Shown: piece by piece, positions 17,615 through 27,169 of the stretch | How the letters are laid out: each line of letters begins with the position of its first letter | Position numbering within the stretch: position 1 is the stretch's first letter | Made by a program: the position numbers and the translations under genes | Source: UBA6163 sp031411655 | GTDB taxonomy: Bacteria; Planctomycetota; Planctomycetia; Pirellulales; Pirellulaceae | Direction of reading: 5' to 3' | Length of the DNA: 64,000 nt | Assembly (NCBI GenBank): GCA_031411655.1 | Contig: JANOBM010000056.1 | Coordinates: 1-64,000 of the forward strand | Notes under the pieces: model-generated | What the model was told of the DNA's origin: nothing | Databases searched by the model: none | The model's input: only the letters and a program-made list of their open reading frames with translations

Positions 17615-18736
17615 GTGCAAAATTCCTGGGATGTGGTAGTACTTGGGCTCGGCGGTGTCGGTAGTTCAGCCGCTTTCCATTTGTCCCGTTGCGGGTTGCG
17701 CGTACTTGGTATCGACCAATTCGGTCCCGCACATGATCACGGTAGCTCTCACGGCCAGACACGAATCATTCGGCAGGCCTACTTTGAGCACCCCGACTAT
17801 GTTCCTTTGCTTCGAGAGTCTTACGATCTATGGCAAGATCTAGAGGCGCAGTCGGGCCAGACGCTATTCCATCGAACGGGCCTTTTGCAGGTTGGCCCTC
17901 GAGATGGGGTGGTTGTTCCCGGCGTCATGCGATCGGCCGCCATTCATGGGTTGCAACTGGAGACGATCGACCCATCCGCGTTACGAATGCGTTATCCGCA
18001 GTTCGTGATCGATGACTCATGGCTAGGTGTCTTTGAACGAAACGCCGGCTATCTCCGGGTCGAAGCGTGTGTTCTTGCGCATCTTGATCTTGCAAAGTGT
18101 CACGGCGCAGTATTGCGTTATGGCGAAAAGGTCTTGGCCTGGAAAGCAGCAGGGCAGGGCGTTGAGCTTCAAACTTCAAATGGAGTAGAACGAGCCGCAA
18201 AGCTAATCGTTGCCGCAGGACCGTGGGCTCGCGACATTTTTGCAAATCACGGAATGGAACTCAGAGTCTTACGAAAGCATATGTACTGGTACACAGCTGA
18301 GGACCGTCGGTTTCAGGAACAAAGCGGGATGCCATGTTTCTTCTTTGAAACGGAGCACGGCTATTATTACGGGTTTCCTGCAGTGGACGAACGCGGGCTC
18401 AAGGTCGCTCGACACAGCGGAGGCGAAGTGATTGAAACGCTGGTCGGCAATCAGCACCCAAAAGATCCGGCCGACAGGGCACTTGTGGAATCATTCCTGA
18501 ACGAGACGTTTCCCGATGTTGCTCTTGACCTCTATCAACAAGCAGGATGCTACTACACCATGACCAATGACGAAAACTTTATCGTGGATACCGTTCCCGG
18601 CATGCCGCAAGTTATCGTGATGGCTGGTTTATCGGGCCATGGGTTCAAATTCACTAGCGCGCTTGGCAAGATAGCATGCGACATGGCGAGAAATGATTCG
18701 GCAAGGAAGCGAATTGAATTTTTAGGCTGGCGGTAG
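17615..18736 (+). CDS. FAD-dependent amine oxidase, monomeric sarcosine / N-methyltryptophan oxidase type
   Basis: 373 residues from a GTG start. The FAD-binding dinucleotide fold is VVVLGLGGVGSSAAFHLSRCG near the N-terminus, followed by GIDQFGPAHDHGSSHGQTRIIRQAY, the family hallmark (GSSHGxxRIIR). C-terminal GLSGHGFKFTSALGKIACD completes the FAD site. The family flavinylation cysteine could be in TEHGYYYGFP...GCYYTMTND, where GCYYT matches the sarcosine-oxidase pattern. It oxidises N-methylated amino acids; the exact substrate is unknown. putA follows 75 bp downstream, suggesting joint amino-acid catabolism. Confidence 0.88.
   Translation: MQNSWDVVVLGLGGVGSSAAFHLSRCGLRVLGIDQFGPAHDHGSSHGQTRIIRQAYFEHPDYVPLLRESYDLWQDLEAQSGQTLFHRTGLLQVGPRDGVVVPGVMRSAAIHGLQLETIDPSALRMRYPQFVIDDSWLGVFERNAGYLRVEACVLAHLDLAKCHGAVLRYGEKVLAWKAAGQGVELQTSNGVERAAKLIVAAGPWARDIFANHGMELRVLRKHMYWYTAEDRRFQEQSGMPCFFFETEHGYYYGFPAVDERGLKVARHSGGEVIETLVGNQHPKDPADRALVESFLNETFPDVALDLYQQAGCYYTMTNDENFIVDTVPGMPQVIVMAGLSGHGFKFTSALGKIACDMARNDSARKRIEFLGWR
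18152..18159 (+). repeat. GGGCAGGG octamer (KOPS-like)
   Basis: Plus-strand copy within the FAD amine oxidase gene. Confidence 0.6.
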
Positions 18737-18811
18737 CATTTAGGCCACTGAGTGATAGACCAAGTACCGAGACTGCCGTGATGCCAATTTCACATCAAGA
18801 GCTCATTTGAA

Positions 18812-21800
18812 ATGAATGATACCAATGATCGAGGCGCACTTTCCGGTCTATTGCAACGAGCCAGGAATCGGTTGACGGATCGTGAGCAGTCAAGTGAGGT
18901 CGAATTCGCAGTTGCCATCGCTAGCGAACTTCTAGCGATGTCTCAATCTTTGCAAACGCCTGAAGAGAAACGCCAGCAAGCAGAACTGGACCGCATGCTT
19001 CAGCATCCTGATGACAAGGCAACGCTGGTTCAATGGACGGACCAAGCCTTTCGAACGCAGACTCCATGGCGGGTCGCCGACCAATTGACCCATATTCTCG
19101 ATGTGCAAGGCGTGCCTCGATTCTTCAGTCCATTCGAACAAGCGTTGCTTCGCGGTTTTCAATCCTTCGGCGGTTACCTACCCGGAGTCGCTGTCCCGAT
19201 GGTCAAAAATAAAATGAGGCGCGAGACAGCGAATGTAGTTCTTCCTGCTGAGGAAGCATTGTTGTCAGAGCATTTACAAGAAAGACAACGCGAAGGGATT
19301 CGCATGAATGTGAATTTTTTAGGGGAGTCGCTGCTTGGCGAAGCCGAAGCTCGACGCAGATTGGAACATTATTCTCATTCACTTCGGAACCCGAATATCG
19401 AGTGCATAAGCGTCAAGATATCGACCATCTATTCCCAGATATCCTCCATCGGTCGACGGCATAGCGTGCGAGTTTTGTGCGACCGAATGGAGGCACTCTA
19501 TCGAACTGCGTCCCATCATGTCTTCGAGCAAGCAGGCGGATCGACGACTTCAAAGTTTGTTTATCTCGACATGGAAGAGTACCGAGACATGCGATTGACG
19601 GCGGATGTTCTTATGCAAACGCTTGATCGAGACGGACTGGGTGACGTTCGAGCTGGGATCGCTTTGCAGGCATATCTGCCGGATAGCTATGCGATCCTTG
19701 AGGAGTTGCTGGCATGGGCGCAAGCTCGCGTCGCTCTCGGTAGGACGCCGTTAACGATTCGCGTCGTGAAGGGTGCGAACCTTGAAATGGAAAGGGTGGA
19801 GAGCAGCATTGGTGGATGGCCTCAAGCTCCGTTTACTGAGAAAGTTGATACGGATGCGAACTTCAAACGAATGTTAAAGCGATTGTTTGAAGCCGACGCG
19901 GTGAACGCAATTCGAATCGGAATCGCATCGCACAATCTTTTTGATATTGCTCTGGCAATGGTGTGGGCTGACCAATCGCAAGCATTCGGCCGGATTCAAT
20001 TCGAAATGCTTGAAGGCATGGCAAATCATCAGCGCCGCGCAGTATTCGATCTTACGCATTCGATGTTGCTTTATGCTCCGGCATGTCGCCGCGAAGATTT
20101 CCTTCATGCCATTGGCTATCTCATCCGACGACTGGACGAAAACACGGGGCCTTCAAATTTCTTGCGACATACGTTTCGATTGAAATCGGGTTCCCCAGAA
20201 TGGTTGCACCTTGCCGAGGGTTTTCGGCAATCGATGGAAGCGATCGATACGGTTCCTCGATCTGCGCGTCGAACCCAAAATCGCAGTGCGGCGCCGGTCT
20301 GTCCTTCGGTCGCATGTCACTGGAGTGAATACGTTAACGAACCGGATACTGATTGGGCCCTTGCGCAAAACGTAACTTGGGCGGAATCCATCCTGGCGAA
20401 GTGGAAGTGTCTCTGCGATGACGATGCGGTTCATGTGCCACTGGTCGTAAATGGCCGCGAGGTTGCGTGGGGTGAACGCGAAGAGGTGGCGTCGTATGAC
20501 CCATCGCGGCCGAATGTCATCGCGTGTCGATTCGCGGTTGCGATTGAAAGCGATATCGATTCAGCAGCGGACTGTGCCAAGTTGGATCCATCGGGTTGGA
20601 GGCAATTGCCATTCGCCGATCGCCATTGTGTGTTGCGTGACGCTGCTCAATGGATGAGAGTTCGGCGCGGTGATCTGATTGGTGCTGCAGTGGCCGATGG
20701 TGGAAAGACAGTCAAGGAAGCGGATCCTGAAGTCAGCGAAGCGATTGATTTTGTGGAATTCTATCCATTGACAGTCAGCCGCTTTCTTTCGATCGGCGAT
20801 GCGACCTCAAGGGGCGTTGAAGTGTCTGGACGCGGTGCCGTGGTTGTCATTAGCCCGTGGAACTTTCCCATCGCGATACCCTGCGGTGGAGTGGCTGCGG
20901 CGTTGGCATCGGGAAATACGGTTGTATTAAAAGCGTCAAGTGATTGCTTGTTACCGGCGTACCTCTTATGCCAATGTTTTTGGGATGCTGGCGTCCCTCG
21001 CGAGGCGCTGCAGTTCGTGTCCTGTGGTACCACAGCGATGGCAAGTCGCTTGGTCAATCATCCGGCCATCGATATGGTCATACTTACCGGCGGTACCGAA
21101 ACGGCGAGGACGATCCTTCGAGGGAAGTTCACGATCGACCTGATCGCCGAAACTGGCGGAAAAAACGCGACGATCGTCACGTCGCTTTCCGACCGTGAGC
21201 AGGCGATTAAGAATGTCCTGCAATCAGCGTTCGGCCATGCTGGACAGAAATGCAGCGCGACATCTTTGCTGCTTCTCGAGCAAGAGGTGTTTGAAGACGA
21301 GTCTTTTCGCGAAATGCTGACTGACGCGACAAGTAGCCTGCGTGTCGGCTCCGCGTGGGATTTGTCGACTCGGATCGGACCACTCATACGGTCTCCTCGT
21401 GGCGCCTTAGCGCGCGGATTGAAAGAGTTGGATAATGATGAGTCGTGGCTCGTCATGCCTGAACAGGTCGATGACAATCCGCAACTCTATCGTCCAGGTA
21501 TCAAGTGGCAGGTCGAACCGGGCAGTTTCTCGCACAGGACCGAACTATTCGGCCCTGTGCTGTCGGTAATTCCCTACCGGAAACTTGATGAGGCAATCGC
21601 CATTGCCAACGCCACCGGTTACGGGCTGACAAGCGGATTGGAAAGTCTTGACGATCGTGAGCAGGAAGGTTGGAAGGCTTCCATTCGAGCCGGCAACCTC
21701 TATATCAATCGAAGTACGACGGGGGCGGTCGTTTTGCGGCAACCCTTTGGCGGAATGGGTGAAAGTAGTTACGGGCCAGGATTGAAAGCGGGAGGCCCCC

Positions 21801-22531
21801 ATTACATCGTTCCACTGCTGCGATTCAACGAACAATCGGTGCAACGCATCCCGAAAGTGAGCGAGTCTGATGTGCAGCACCCATTACTCGGTGACATGCT
21901 TGCGGAAGCGGAAAAGTTGGTGGACGAAGGAATCCTTTCTTCAGAAGCGTTAGAACGAGTCTTGTTTTCCGTTCGGGAGATTGAAAGCGCAGTCGCGAAA
22001 GAGTTTGCGGTCTCATCCGATACGGTTCGCCTGCTTGGTCAAGATAATATTCGCCGTTATTTGCCTGTGCCTCATTTGCGAGTGCGTTTGCGGGCGGGTG
22101 ACTCGCTGGACGACTGCCTGATTACGGCCGCAACAGCGTTATTGACGAAGTGTCGAGCAGTATTTTCTTACGATGAAACCCATTGCAATGATACGATTGA
22201 TTCTCTGCACCGGGCGACCGATACATGGGCTGGGACCATTGAAACCGTTTGTGAAACAGCTGACGAGCTAGTCGACGTCGTTGATGGTGGTGGGGTGGAC
22301 CGGCTTAGGTTTTTATGCGACCGATTTGACCTAAGCGAATCGGAGCTCACAAACGAAATGCAATTGGCGTGCATTGAGCGATTCATCCCGATCGTGTGCA
22401 AGCGCGTCATCGCAAATGGCTACGTCGAGCCACTCTGGTTTTTGCAAGAACAAAGCGTTTCACACGACTATCATCGCTATGGAAACCTTGGACGCAGGGC
22501 AGGGGAGCAGCGTCGCAAGTTGTCTGACTGA
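18812..22531 (+). CDS. putA: Bifunctional proline dehydrogenase / glutamate-semialdehyde dehydrogenase
   Basis: 1239 residues. It oxidises proline to glutamate through P5C. The FAD-dependent proline dehydrogenase part occupies about residues 80-480 (KFVYLDMEEYRDMRLT, RVVKGANLEMER, RRLDENTGPSNFLRHTF). The NAD-dependent aldehyde dehydrogenase part spans about 515-1010 (VVVISPWNFPIAIPCGG), with catalytic Glu780 in IAETGGKN and Cys814 in GHAGQKCSATS. The extra C-terminal domain, with RYGNLGRRAGEQRR near the end, matches longer PutA proteins. No N-terminal DNA-binding domain is present, so it should not be its own repressor. Its TGA abuts the stop of the next, convergent gene. Confidence 0.95.
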   Translation: MNDTNDRGALSGLLQRARNRLTDREQSSEVEFAVAIASELLAMSQSLQTPEEKRQQAELDRMLQHPDDKATLVQWTDQAFRTQTPWRVADQLTHILDVQGVPRFFSPFEQALLRGFQSFGGYLPGVAVPMVKNKMRRETANVVLPAEEALLSEHLQERQREGIRMNVNFLGESLLGEAEARRRLEHYSHSLRNPNIECISVKISTIYSQISSIGRRHSVRVLCDRMEALYRTASHHVFEQAGGSTTSKFVYLDMEEYRDMRLTADVLMQTLDRDGLGDVRAGIALQAYLPDSYAILEELLAWAQARVALGRTPLTIRVVKGANLEMERVESSIGGWPQAPFTEKVDTDANFKRMLKRLFEADAVNAIRIGIASHNLFDIALAMVWADQSQAFGRIQFEMLEGMANHQRRAVFDLTHSMLLYAPACRREDFLHAIGYLIRRLDENTGPSNFLRHTFRLKSGSPEWLHLAEGFRQSMEAIDTVPRSARRTQNRSAAPVCPSVACHWSEYVNEPDTDWALAQNVTWAESILAKWKCLCDDDAVHVPLVVNGREVAWGEREEVASYDPSRPNVIACRFAVAIESDIDSAADCAKLDPSGWRQLPFADRHCVLRDAAQWMRVRRGDLIGAAVADGGKTVKEADPEVSEAIDFVEFYPLTVSRFLSIGDATSRGVEVSGRGAVVVISPWNFPIAIPCGGVAAALASGNTVVLKASSDCLLPAYLLCQCFWDAGVPREALQFVSCGTTAMASRLVNHPAIDMVILTGGTETARTILRGKFTIDLIAETGGKNATIVTSLSDREQAIKNVLQSAFGHAGQKCSATSLLLLEQEVFEDESFREMLTDATSSLRVGSAWDLSTRIGPLIRSPRGALARGLKELDNDESWLVMPEQVDDNPQLYRPGIKWQVEPGSFSHRTELFGPVLSVIPYRKLDEAIAIANATGYGLTSGLESLDDREQEGWKASIRAGNLYINRSTTGAVVLRQPFGGMGESSYGPGLKAGGPHYIVPLLRFNEQSVQRIPKVSESDVQHPLLGDMLAEAEKLVDEGILSSEALERVLFSVREIESAVAKEFAVSSDTVRLLGQDNIRRYLPVPHLRVRLRAGDSLDDCLITAATALLTKCRAVFSYDETHCNDTIDSLHRATDTWAGTIETVCETADELVDVVDGGGVDRLRFLCDRFDLSESELTNEMQLACIERFIPIVCKRVIANGYVEPLWFLQEQSVSHDYHRYGNLGRRAGEQRRKLSD
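22497..22504 (+). repeat. GGGCAGGG octamer (KOPS-like)
   Basis: Plus-strand copy at the 3' end of putA. Confidence 0.6.
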
Positions 22532-23617
22532 TCATCGCTGGTAGATTGGCAAATAGCCACGGTCAAGCTGAAGCATGATCAGATTGCATGCAGTCACATA
22601 GACAGGGTGGATTTGGCCTTCCCAATAACCGTCACTGCGTTGGTCTGCGATGATTCGTTCGTACAACTTGTCGCGAAACGGAATCCACAATTCATCGCCT
22701 TGGCGGTAGACAACTTGGCTGTAATATAGGTAGGTGTAATGCCAATGCCCAAACGCTCGCGTGGCATCGCTAATGTCATGCAGGTTATCTTTTGAGTACT
22801 TGAGCATTTCGGGAACGTGTTCGCTCTCGTATGCCCCGGCGTTATAAAGCGCGGCAAGTGCGGCGGCGGTAATCGCTGGGCGGCTACTTCCTCGCTGGCG
22901 ACTGCTATAGCTAATTCCGCCGTCCGGATTCTTGCATTCGTAAATGTAGGCTTTGGCTTTGTCGATCACTTCCGCGGAGACAGGAATGCCAGCGTTGCGG
23001 CAGCCTCGCAAGCCCTGAACTTGCGTGATCGTCGTCGAGCCTTCGTCAAAATCGTTTCCTTCACGAGCCGAAACGTATCCCCAGCCGCCAGCGGCTGTTT
23101 GGGCGTTGCCGCTGAATTCAACCGCTTTGGTCAGCACATCGACAAGTTCGTTCCGACGATCGATCAAGCCTTCCTCGCCAAGTACCTGAGAGAGGAACAG
23201 CATGGAGAAGCCGTGTCCGTACGTGTAACGAGAATCGGTTTGCGGGTCGCCTATCAATCCGTTATCGCGGCTTTTGCTAATGATGAAATCGGTAGCACGC
23301 GCGACTTGTCTTGCGTAGGGACCTTGCGTCGTGGTTGAACCGCTGGCAACCATCGCAGTGCCGGCAAGTGCGGCCATTGCGGTCGGATAGACCTGGGTAT
23401 TCCACTGGCCACGCGAGGATTGGTTTCTCCTGAGCCAGTCTAGCCCTTTCTCGATCGGCTCGTCCCAGCGGCCATCTCTCGCAGCTAACGCTGATTGGTT
23501 GGCTCCCAACGACGACACCAGCCCAGCCGTGGTGGCCGTAGCGAATCGAAGCCAATTGCGTCGTGAAGTTTCGTGCAGCATTTTTTCCGTTCCTACTTCG
23601 TCCAGGGACATGCACAT
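22532..23617 (-). CDS. Exported protein with prenyltransferase / squalene-oxidase repeats
   Basis: 361 residues from the first ATG. A likelier start is Met13 (ATG at 23581), giving MLHETSRRNWLRFATATTAG, a twin-arginine-like signal peptide ending near SALA. The mature part carries alpha/alpha-barrel repeats of the terpenoid-cyclase fold (GLDWLRRNQSSRGQW, GGWGYVSAREGND, NPDGGISYSS, DGYWEG). This fold occurs in many planctomycete exported proteins with no shown cyclase activity, and the DxDD catalytic motif of squalene-hopene cyclases is not seen. Function is unknown. It is convergent with putA with no gap. Confidence 0.8.
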   Translation of the reverse strand: MCMSLDEVGTEKMLHETSRRNWLRFATATTAGLVSSLGANQSALAARDGRWDEPIEKGLDWLRRNQSSRGQWNTQVYPTAMAALAGTAMVASGSTTTQGPYARQVARATDFIISKSRDNGLIGDPQTDSRYTYGHGFSMLFLSQVLGEEGLIDRRNELVDVLTKAVEFSGNAQTAAGGWGYVSAREGNDFDEGSTTITQVQGLRGCRNAGIPVSAEVIDKAKAYIYECKNPDGGISYSSRQRGSSRPAITAAALAALYNAGAYESEHVPEMLKYSKDNLHDISDATRAFGHWHYTYLYYSQVVYRQGDELWIPFRDKLYERIIADQRSDGYWEGQIHPVYVTACNLIMLQLDRGYLPIYQR

Positions 23618-23712
23618 TGTAACGCGTTAACGATGTGCGTAGTACGAAATATTGTCACAGTGGGACAAGCTCGCCGAGAAGATAGCAGCGAGCTGTTTTT
23701 CCGACAGGAGTG

Positions 23713-24570
23713 TCAAGAACGGTGAAATCTGCCGGACTTCCGTTGGCAATGAGGGCAGAAGAACGTACTTCTCTGGGCTTGAACGATTCGACGGATGATG
23801 GCGTTTTCGCAGCGCGGGCAGGGCAGCCCAGCACGATCATAAACGCGGTGGTAGTTTTGATAGCCACCGTCTTCATTGAGAGCGTTGCGATAGGTTCCGT
23901 CGGACAAAGTCGAGCCCTCGTGTCGAATCGCTTCGGTCAGTACCTCCGAGATTGCATGATGGATTCGTGCCCACTGGGGTTTGGACAGCCGGTCGCATCG
24001 CGTTCGTGGATCGACTTCTGCCAAATACAAAATCTCGGCAGCGTACAAATTGCCAATGCCGGCAACGTGCTTTTGATCCAGCAGAGCGACTTTGACGGCA
24101 CGACGGCTTGAAGACAGTTGATCACGAAGTTCGTTCGCAGTGATGTCCAGCGCATCGCGGCCGATTTTTGCGGTACCAAGGACGGTGGCCGCTTCTTCGC
24201 CTGATAATAGTCGCACGGTGCCAAGTCCACGTCGATCCCAGAACAAGACTTCATCGTGTACCGTGTCGGTTAGTGCTATGCGAAGTCTCAGGTGATCCGG
24301 GGTGGGCGGTTCCACCAGCAACACAAGTCCCGTCATCCGGGGTTCCACGACAAGTACTTGAAGATCTTCTAATTCGATCAAAATTCTCTTCCCGCGGCGT
24401 CCAATACGCGAGATCCGTTTGCCGGTGGTACGGTCTTGAATCTCGGCAATGCTTGGCGAAATCAAGATCGGGCGGCGGTTGCACGCGGGACGAGTAATGG
24501 AAACGATTCGGCTGCCCACAATCGGCTCAATGCCGCGGCGCATCGTTTCTACTTCGGGTAGCTCAGGCAT
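23713..24570 (-). CDS. mutM: Formamidopyrimidine-DNA glycosylase
   Basis: 285 residues. It excises 8-oxoguanine and other oxidised purines and nicks the site. The N-terminus MPELPEVETMRRG contains the catalytic Pro2 and Glu3. The helix-two-turn-helix and DNA-binding region is visible as LLDQKHVAGIGNLYAAEILYLAEVDP. The C-terminal zinc finger is CPRC...FFCPHC, with QRSTFFCPHCQRK as signature. Length and order are normal for Fpg/MutM. Confidence 0.96.
   Translation of the reverse strand: MPELPEVETMRRGIEPIVGSRIVSITRPACNRRPILISPSIAEIQDRTTGKRISRIGRRGKRILIELEDLQVLVVEPRMTGLVLLVEPPTPDHLRLRIALTDTVHDEVLFWDRRGLGTVRLLSGEEAATVLGTAKIGRDALDITANELRDQLSSSRRAVKVALLDQKHVAGIGNLYAAEILYLAEVDPRTRCDRLSKPQWARIHHAISEVLTEAIRHEGSTLSDGTYRNALNEDGGYQNYHRVYDRAGLPCPRCENAIIRRIVQAQRSTFFCPHCQRKSGRFHRS
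23816..23823 (+). repeat. GGGCAGGG octamer (KOPS-like)
   Basis: Plus-strand copy inside mutM, a minus-strand gene, so its orientation opposes the gene. Confidence 0.6.
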
Positions 24571-24639
24571 GGAGGGTAGACCTGTAAACGAAAGGCCAGC
24601 TTTCAGTTAGTTCGATTCGTGGGTTCGGCCATGTCGTGA

Positions 24640-25611
24640 CTATGCGAATACTCGCCCTTCGAATCGATATCGTGGATGATGATAAACAGCTGCGTGGTCA
24701 GTGAGTGAGAAGTCGTCGAAGCTGCCGACGGCAGCGAGGACCGCGTCGAGTGCGTCGCCGCCTGGGTTGTTCATGATCGTGCGATGGAAAGGCGGCGCTA
24801 CTGCAATGTATCCGTGTTGGCGATCAGTGATGGCAGCGAGGATCGCTTTGCGAACTTTCTTTTGTTCGCTGGTGGCCGACTTACCTGATGATTGCTTGTA
24901 CATTCGAAACGGCAAGTCCAGTCGTTTCAGTGTTGAAGAAGGACAGGCCTCGACAATCCAACGAGATGCACTGGCAAAGCGATCGTAGTGGAATGGGACG
25001 ACACATGTCGCGCGATCCGATGCGATGGGTCGCAAGATATCACGCATACCATGGAATGTCTGATAAATGATTCGATAGTGGTAACAATCAAACGGCGTTT
25101 TCGTCTCACGGTCAGTGGTCCGTCGGACGTGCATGCCGTGTCCGAGCGTCTGAGCTTGCTGGACAAGGTATCGCCCAAACTCTTTTGCCGTCTGAGCGAA
25201 GTCAGCCGTCTGTTGGAGTTGCTCCGCCCAATCGCCGAGTTTTAGTTCGATCGGTAGCGCAAAGGGAAAGTCCATGCCCCAAAGCGTCTCATTCGAACCA
25301 AGAATTTCAGCGACGAGGAACGCATTCACTCTTTGGCGAGCGTCGTCCCCGGCGAGCGTGCCAAGCGATTGAAGCGATGTCAAAATCAGCCGCCGATTGT
25401 CCGTATCGCTCGGTTCGGTGATATCAGCATGAGCCAGCCAGGCAGTTTTCCCAGACAAAGCCGCGCCGCTGAAGTCGACACCAATCACTCGCTTGATGGG
25501 GACCTCTGGCGTATTGACCACTATGACATTGGGTGACACTCGGGGGCCTCTGCAGTAATCCTTGGCTGTCGCTCTCCGCTGAGAGAAGCCATTCACGGTG
25601 GCTATGTCCAA
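24640..25611 (-). CDS. DUF429-like protein (RNase H-like fold)
   Basis: 323 residues from the ATG at 25611. RVIGVDFSGAALSGKTAW at about residues 41-58 looks like the first beta-hairpin of the DUF429 family, with an Asp in the RNase H-like active-site position. MDFPFALP and the C-terminal NPGGDALDAVLAAVGSF fit the same family, the last Asp being a second acidic ligand. The true start may be one of the GTG codons shortly before VIGVDFSG, since the first 40 residues look unconserved. Function of the family is unknown; a nuclease is possible but unproven. Confidence 0.7.
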   Translation of the reverse strand: MDIATVNGFSQRRATAKDYCRGPRVSPNVIVVNTPEVPIKRVIGVDFSGAALSGKTAWLAHADITEPSDTDNRRLILTSLQSLGTLAGDDARQRVNAFLVAEILGSNETLWGMDFPFALPIELKLGDWAEQLQQTADFAQTAKEFGRYLVQQAQTLGHGMHVRRTTDRETKTPFDCYHYRIIYQTFHGMRDILRPIASDRATCVVPFHYDRFASASRWIVEACPSSTLKRLDLPFRMYKQSSGKSATSEQKKVRKAILAAITDRQHGYIAVAPPFHRTIMNNPGGDALDAVLAAVGSFDDFSLTDHAAVYHHPRYRFEGRVFA

Positions 25612-25936
25612 GAAAGTCTATCGTTGACATTTGCCTTTGCGAATCACTTCGGCCTTCGAGACGGAGGAAGAGTCATTCTGGAAGCGACACCTCGATTCGG
25701 TTATTTCATAAGTGTCCAGCAAAATTATCTAGCGAAGGACGGTTGAGGCGAATCGACTTACGGTAATGGTCGCGGCTTGCGAGATTTGAGCGTTTCGGAG
25801 TGGCTAGTTATCGAGCCCGATGTTTTGCAGTTAGTGAATGGCGACGTTGACCGTTGTTTTCGTGGAGACGACAATGCGGAGACAATTTCCTTCAGGCTGT
25901 CGTCGAAGAATCATCCATAGAAAAACTGAATTTCGC
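25612..25936. other. Non-coding divergent gap upstream of trpB
   Basis: 325 bp separating the divergent DUF429-like and trpB genes. The trpB frame is open from 25838, but the upstream part lacks family similarity. A candidate trpB promoter is at 25847-25875. No RNA gene or repeat seen. Confidence 0.45.
25847..25875 (+). promoter_or_regulatory. Candidate sigma-70-type promoter for trpB
   Basis: TTGACC at 25847-25852 and GACAAT at 25870-25875 are separated by 17 bp and lie 61 bp before the trpB ATG. Matches are 5 of 6 and 4 of 6 to the E. coli consensus, so this is weak support only. Confidence 0.3.
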
Positions 25937-27163
25937 ATGAGTACTGTAGCGCCGGTGGGCCGTGCATCTACGTCGGTTCCTGATCAAAAGGGTCGTTTCG
26001 GAGATTTTGGCGGACGTTTTGTCCCGGAAACGCTGACCCGGGCCCTCGATCAGCTAGCTGAGGAATACGAAAAGGCCAAGCGAGACCCAAGTTTTCAGCG
26101 CGAATTGGATGGGTTGCTTAAGACATTCGTTGGACGGCCCAGCCCGCTCTATCACGCGAAGCGAATGAGTCAAGCGATTGGAGGGGCACAGATTTGGTTA
26201 AAAAGGGAAGACCTCAATCACACCGGCGCACACAAGATCAACAACACGATTGGGCAAGCACTTCTGACCCTACGAATGGGAAAAACACGAGTGATTGCCG
26301 AGACCGGGGCAGGGCAGCACGGCGTGGCAAGTGCGACTGCTTGCGCGCATTTCGGCCTGCCCTGCACGGTCTATATGGGGGCTGAGGACATTCGCCGACA
26401 GAAGCCCAATGTGTTCAGCATGCGCCTGCTCGGAGCAACGATTAGTCCGGTTGAGAGTGGCTCGCGGACGCTTCGCGATGCGGTCAATGAAGCGATGCGA
26501 GACTGGATGTCATCAGTCGAGGACACTCATTACATCATTGGTAGCGTGATTGGTCCCCATCCGTTTCCAATGATGGTTCGCGACTTTCAATCGGTTATCG
26601 GTAAAGAAGCAAGAGAGCAGTGCATCGATTCGTTCGGCCGACTCCCTGACTGCGTCGTCGCTTGTGTCGGTGGCGGAAGCAACGCTGCGGGGATGTTTTA
26701 TCCTTTTGTCAATGACGAAGGAGTTCGAATGGTCGGGGTTGAGGCCGGAGGGCGAGGTAGCAGTCCCGGAGATCATGCATCACCGTTGTCTTATGGTCGT
26801 CCGGGTGTGCTGCACGGTAGTTACAGTTACGTGATGCAGGACGATGACGGCCAAACCTGCGATGTGCATTCGATGAGCGCGGGCTTGGATTATCCCGGCG
26901 TTGGACCAGAACACAGTTACTGGAAAGACACGGGCCGCGTCGATTACACAGCGTGTCGTGACGACGAGGCCTTGGAGGCTTTTGATAAGCTTGCTCGGAG
27001 CGAGGGGATCTTAGCGGCATTAGAGACGTCTCATGCCGTTGCCAAGGCGATGGAGATCGCGAAGGAGATGAAGCCTGACGAGCATTTGGTAATCTGCCTT
27101 TCAGGACGCGGCGACAAAGATGCGATGGAACTTGCACGGCTTCGCGGCCAGTCTTGGGAGTAA
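25937..27163 (+). CDS. trpB: Tryptophan synthase beta chain
   Basis: 408 residues. It joins indole and serine to make tryptophan with PLP. The start at 25937 (MSTVAPVG) is chosen because the family core begins GRFGDFGGRFVPETL soon after; an upstream in-frame ATG at 25838 would add 33 unlike residues. The PLP lysine is Lys100 in HTGAHKINNTIGQ. The phosphate loop is CVGGGSNAAG, and SAGLDYPGVGPEHS is the COMM-domain signature. No trpA follows, so the trp genes are split in this genome region. UPF0173 gene 27170 begins 6 bp after the stop. Confidence 0.97.
   Translation: MSTVAPVGRASTSVPDQKGRFGDFGGRFVPETLTRALDQLAEEYEKAKRDPSFQRELDGLLKTFVGRPSPLYHAKRMSQAIGGAQIWLKREDLNHTGAHKINNTIGQALLTLRMGKTRVIAETGAGQHGVASATACAHFGLPCTVYMGAEDIRRQKPNVFSMRLLGATISPVESGSRTLRDAVNEAMRDWMSSVEDTHYIIGSVIGPHPFPMMVRDFQSVIGKEAREQCIDSFGRLPDCVVACVGGGSNAAGMFYPFVNDEGVRMVGVEAGGRGSSPGDHASPLSYGRPGVLHGSYSYVMQDDDGQTCDVHSMSAGLDYPGVGPEHSYWKDTGRVDYTACRDDEALEAFDKLARSEGILAALETSHAVAKAMEIAKEMKPDEHLVICLSGRGDKDAMELARLRGQSWE
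26307..26314 (+). repeat. GGGCAGGG octamer (KOPS-like)
   Basis: Plus-strand copy within trpB. Confidence 0.6.
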
Positions 27164-27169
27164 TCAATC